Assembly (NCBI RefSeq): GCF_018614975.1
Contig: NZ_JAGGNR010000032.1
Coordinates: forward strand, 19,134-83,133
Origin: Paenibacillus polymyxa
GTDB taxonomy: Bacteria; Bacillota; Bacilli; Paenibacillales; Paenibacillaceae
DNA: 64,000 bases
Direction: 5' to 3'
Part shown: in pieces, positions 62,117-64,000 of the stretch
Layout of the letters: each line of letters opens with the position of its first letter
How positions within the stretch are numbered: position 1 is the first letter of the stretch
Translations under genes and position numbers: made by a program
Notes under the pieces: generated by a model
What the model was told of the DNA's origin: nothing
What the model saw: the letters and a program-made list of their open reading frames with translations, nothing else
The model's database searches: none

Positions 62117-63004
62117 ATGATAAAGAACAATATTGGAATGGATCAACCGAATGAAATTAATGAAAAGAATATGATAAGTGAATTAGATAGCGTGAGTGAG
62201 ATGAAAGAGATGAAGGTGGGAAGCCATATGAACAGTAATGAACGGACTACAGTTGATAGCACAAATGAGGGGCTTGATCTATTAACGTTTGCTGACAACT
62301 TGGAGCCTATCACTGTCAGTCGGAAAGTCACTCATGGGAAGGGTAACATGGCTGGCAAAAGAGCAGGGCGGGTCAGTATGCTTCTCGGTGCCTGCGCATT
62401 GACTCTGGGATTGACCGTGGCAGCTCCTTCTGCGGGAGCACAGAAGTTGGAACAGGGCGTTCGTAGCGAGCATGTGCTGCAATTGCAGGAGCAATTAAGC
62501 GATCTGGGGTACTTTGATGCTGGAATGACTGGATATTACGGTACCATCACCAAAGGTGCTGTCCGCAAGTTCCAGCAGGCGCAGGGACTGAGTGCAGACG
62601 GCGTTGCAGGTCCAGCGACGCTGAACAGGCTGAACAAAAAGGCCAAAGCCGAAGGCGAGACGCTGCGTCAGTTGGCGAAGCTGATCCATGGTGAAGCGCG
62701 CGGAGAATCTTTTGAAGGGCAAGTCGCTGTAGGAGCGGTTGTGTTGAATCGGGTACATTCGAGTGAATTCCCGTCGTCTATTTCGAAGGTCATCTTCCAG
62801 AAAGGTCAGTTCACGGCGGTTGACGATGGACAGTTTAATACCAAGCCGACGGCGACCTCTTATAAGGCAGCACGCAAAGCATTAAATGGTGTTGATCCGA
62901 CGAACGGAGCGCTCTATTATTACAATCCGAAGATTGCCACGTCGGTGTGGAGTAAGAGCAGGCCGACGCTGCTGACCATTGGGCAGCATGATTTTACGAG
63001 ATAA
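62117..63004 (+). CDS. SleB-type cell wall hydrolase (spore cortex-lytic)
   Basis: A peptidoglycan hydrolase with an N-terminal peptidoglycan-binding repeat (LQEQLSDLGYFDAGMTGYYG...QQAQGLSADGVAGPATL) and a C-terminal SleB/lytic-transglycosylase domain (LAKLIHGEARGESFEGQVAVGAVVLNRV with catalytic Glu in HGEARGE; FTAVDDGQFN). Such enzymes degrade the spore cortex on germination or remodel vegetative wall. Two starts are possible. ATG 62117 follows GGAGGG by seven bases and gives 295 residues with a 77-residue polar N-terminus before the hydrophobic segment. ATG 62348 (MAGKRAGRVSMLLGACALTLG) follows GGGAAGGG by four bases and gives 218 residues with a normal signal peptide ending near SAGAQ. The second product fits the family better. 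Confidence 0.85.
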   Translation: MIKNNIGMDQPNEINEKNMISELDSVSEMKEMKVGSHMNSNERTTVDSTNEGLDLLTFADNLEPITVSRKVTHGKGNMAGKRAGRVSMLLGACALTLGLTVAAPSAGAQKLEQGVRSEHVLQLQEQLSDLGYFDAGMTGYYGTITKGAVRKFQQAQGLSADGVAGPATLNRLNKKAKAEGETLRQLAKLIHGEARGESFEGQVAVGAVVLNRVHSSEFPSSISKVIFQKGQFTAVDDGQFNTKPTATSYKAARKALNGVDPTNGALYYYNPKIATSVWSKSRPTLLTIGQHDFTR

Positions 63005-63055
63005 GATATTTTGAGTTTATAGATAGAACAAATGTATTTTCTTAATACAACAAGG

Positions 63056-63104
63056 AACCCCGGCTGTATGCTGCTCATCTGCAGGTACATGGCCGGGGTT
63101 TAAT
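63056..63104 (+). terminator. Terminator after the SleB-type gene
   Basis: AACCCCGGC and GCCGGGGTT form a perfect 9-bp stem with a long loop that contains a further GTA/TAC pairing; TTTAATAATT follows on the right. Confidence 0.7.
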
Positions 63105-63161
63105 AATTATTATATCGTGGAAAAATGGTATCTTAAAATTGAAGCAAATATAAGTTTAATA

Positions 63162-63932
63162 TTACTTCTGGACCGTGAAAGGGATATTCAATGAAGTAGG
63201 CTCTACAATGGTTTCTCCAGTATCATAGTCATAGATTCTATTGAAAACCAATTCAATGGATTCCAGCTTGTCGGGGTCATCTGTGTATACTAAACCATAG
63301 CCCATATTATCCATGACTACGCCGTCATATTGATGATAAACATAGGGTTTTCTCATGAAATTACGATCCGCTGAGATAGGTTTACCTGTGTTCGGATGGA
63401 TCGAATTCAAACCGTAAAATCCGATATTTTGATCCGTTGTATTTTCCACACTGTAGATGATTTTGATATAAGTTATATCAGGACCAACATCTTCATGATT
63501 CAGAATAGAAATGTTTTTACGGGTATCATCTGGAATATCACTAGCCTCTAATAATTGAGCATCCATCATATGAATAGTTAAAGGACCGAATTCAATACTT
63601 TGCTTCAGAGGGACAGTTTTCAACAATTTTAATTGTCCGCCGTAATCAAATGTACCTGTATCTCCGGATTTGGATAGAAGCGGTGGTAGTGCGCTTTCCA
63701 AAAGCTTGTCCTGAAGAATTTTAGCGGCCTGCTCAAATTGATTATAGTCTGGTTCAAGTCCTTTGTATGTTAGTTCAGAACGGAAAGGCTTTAAACCGGA
63801 TTCCAAGACAAGTTCAGAATAAGCAGGGTGAGGCAGTAACGGATCTACTTCCAGTTGTGTAGATGTGGCATCATTGGAGCTGTCTGAACCGCCCAAAAGT
63901 GCGAGAGCGAGCAGTAGTTGAACAATAAACAT
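63162..63932 (-). CDS. Secreted hypothetical protein
   Basis: A 256-residue protein that I do not recognise. I chose the ATG at 63932 (MFIVQLLLALALLGGSDSS), nine bases after AAAGGGTG. The first 18 residues are a hydrophobic export signal. LALLGG is followed by Ser where a lipoprotein would have Cys, so it is not a standard lipoprotein. The mature part is beta-rich with many Asp/Tyr residues (FGPLTIHMMDAQLLE; YIKIIYSVENTTDQNIGFYGLN; NIPFTVQK), recalling extracellular immunoglobulin-like domains of the DUF4352 type. It is convergent with the SleB-type gene. Function unknown. Confidence 0.65.
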   Translation of the reverse strand: MFIVQLLLALALLGGSDSSNDATSTQLEVDPLLPHPAYSELVLESGLKPFRSELTYKGLEPDYNQFEQAAKILQDKLLESALPPLLSKSGDTGTFDYGGQLKLLKTVPLKQSIEFGPLTIHMMDAQLLEASDIPDDTRKNISILNHEDVGPDITYIKIIYSVENTTDQNIGFYGLNSIHPNTGKPISADRNFMRKPYVYHQYDGVVMDNMGYGLVYTDDPDKLESIELVFNRIYDYDTGETIVEPTSLNIPFTVQK

Positions 63933-64000
63933 AAGAAGCGGCACCCTTTCTCTTAGACCCTATTAATTTAAATGTATTTTATCACGCGTGTTGAATAACC

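Noticed and set aside
1..64000. CRISPR arrays, tRNA or rRNA genes, intact transposases, prophage genes
   Set aside because: None seen on either strand; no regularly spaced repeats and no transposase or integrase motifs among the readable proteins.

Overview
The window is chromosomal DNA from an endospore-forming, low-to-mid GC Gram-positive bacterium, most likely Paenibacillus. Sporulation and germination genes (spoVM, spoVIF, a SleB-type cortex hydrolase), AGGAGG-type ribosome binding sites with frequent TTG/GTG starts, and a core block in the Bacillus yloA-recG order all point there. No rRNA, tRNA, CRISPR array, intact insertion sequence or prophage was seen.

Layout. 1-14.2 kb: end of a Ca2+/H+ exchanger, an Asp23-family protein, FtsW and YugN, an M20 amidohydrolase, a bacterial XPB helicase with a partner protein, YlbF-YlbG, a LysR regulator, a PHP phosphoesterase, a GNAT enzyme and RqcH. 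14.5-42.2 kb: the housekeeping block. It holds a Ca2+ P-type ATPase, dapF, the fused homocysteine methyltransferase/MTHFR, yicC, remA, gmk, rpoZ, coaBC, priA, def, fmt, rsmB, rlmN, stp, prkC, rsgA, rpe, the 26-residue spoVM, rpmB on the opposite strand, fakA, a DegV protein, recG and spoVIF. These cover nucleotide and cofactor supply, initiator-tRNA formylation and deformylation, rRNA modification, ribosome assembly, Ser/Thr phospho-signalling and fork repair. 42.2-50.5 kb: a 153-bp palindromic element, a LytS/LytTR two-component system next to a YhjX-like carrier, a GNAT-glutaminase pair, and a YolD/Y-family polymerase operon.

51.4-59.5 kb is the most distinctive part: six co-directional genes that look like an uncharacterised synthase-dependent exopolysaccharide system. 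They encode a membrane-anchored glycoside-hydrolase-like protein, a membrane HEAT-repeat protein, a processive GT2 synthase, a protein joining a degenerate GGDEF-like domain to a receiver whose phospho-acceptor Asp is Glu, a UDP-sugar dehydrogenase, and a second membrane-anchored TIM-barrel-like protein. The dehydrogenase would supply a uronic-acid precursor, the GT2 would polymerise and export it, the two surface proteins would trim or process the chain, and the HEAT and GGDEF/receiver proteins may control the synthase.

59.5-64 kb is accessory DNA: a toxin C-terminal fragment with a putative immunity gene, a relic of a deleted sugar ABC transporter, a NiaP-like niacin transporter, a SleB-type hydrolase and a secreted protein of unknown function.

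A second regulatory finding is a set of three direct repeats at exact 21-bp spacing between the LytTR regulator gene and the YhjX-like transporter. They resemble the YpdB operator described in E. coli and suggest a self-contained pyruvate-type sensing and transport unit.
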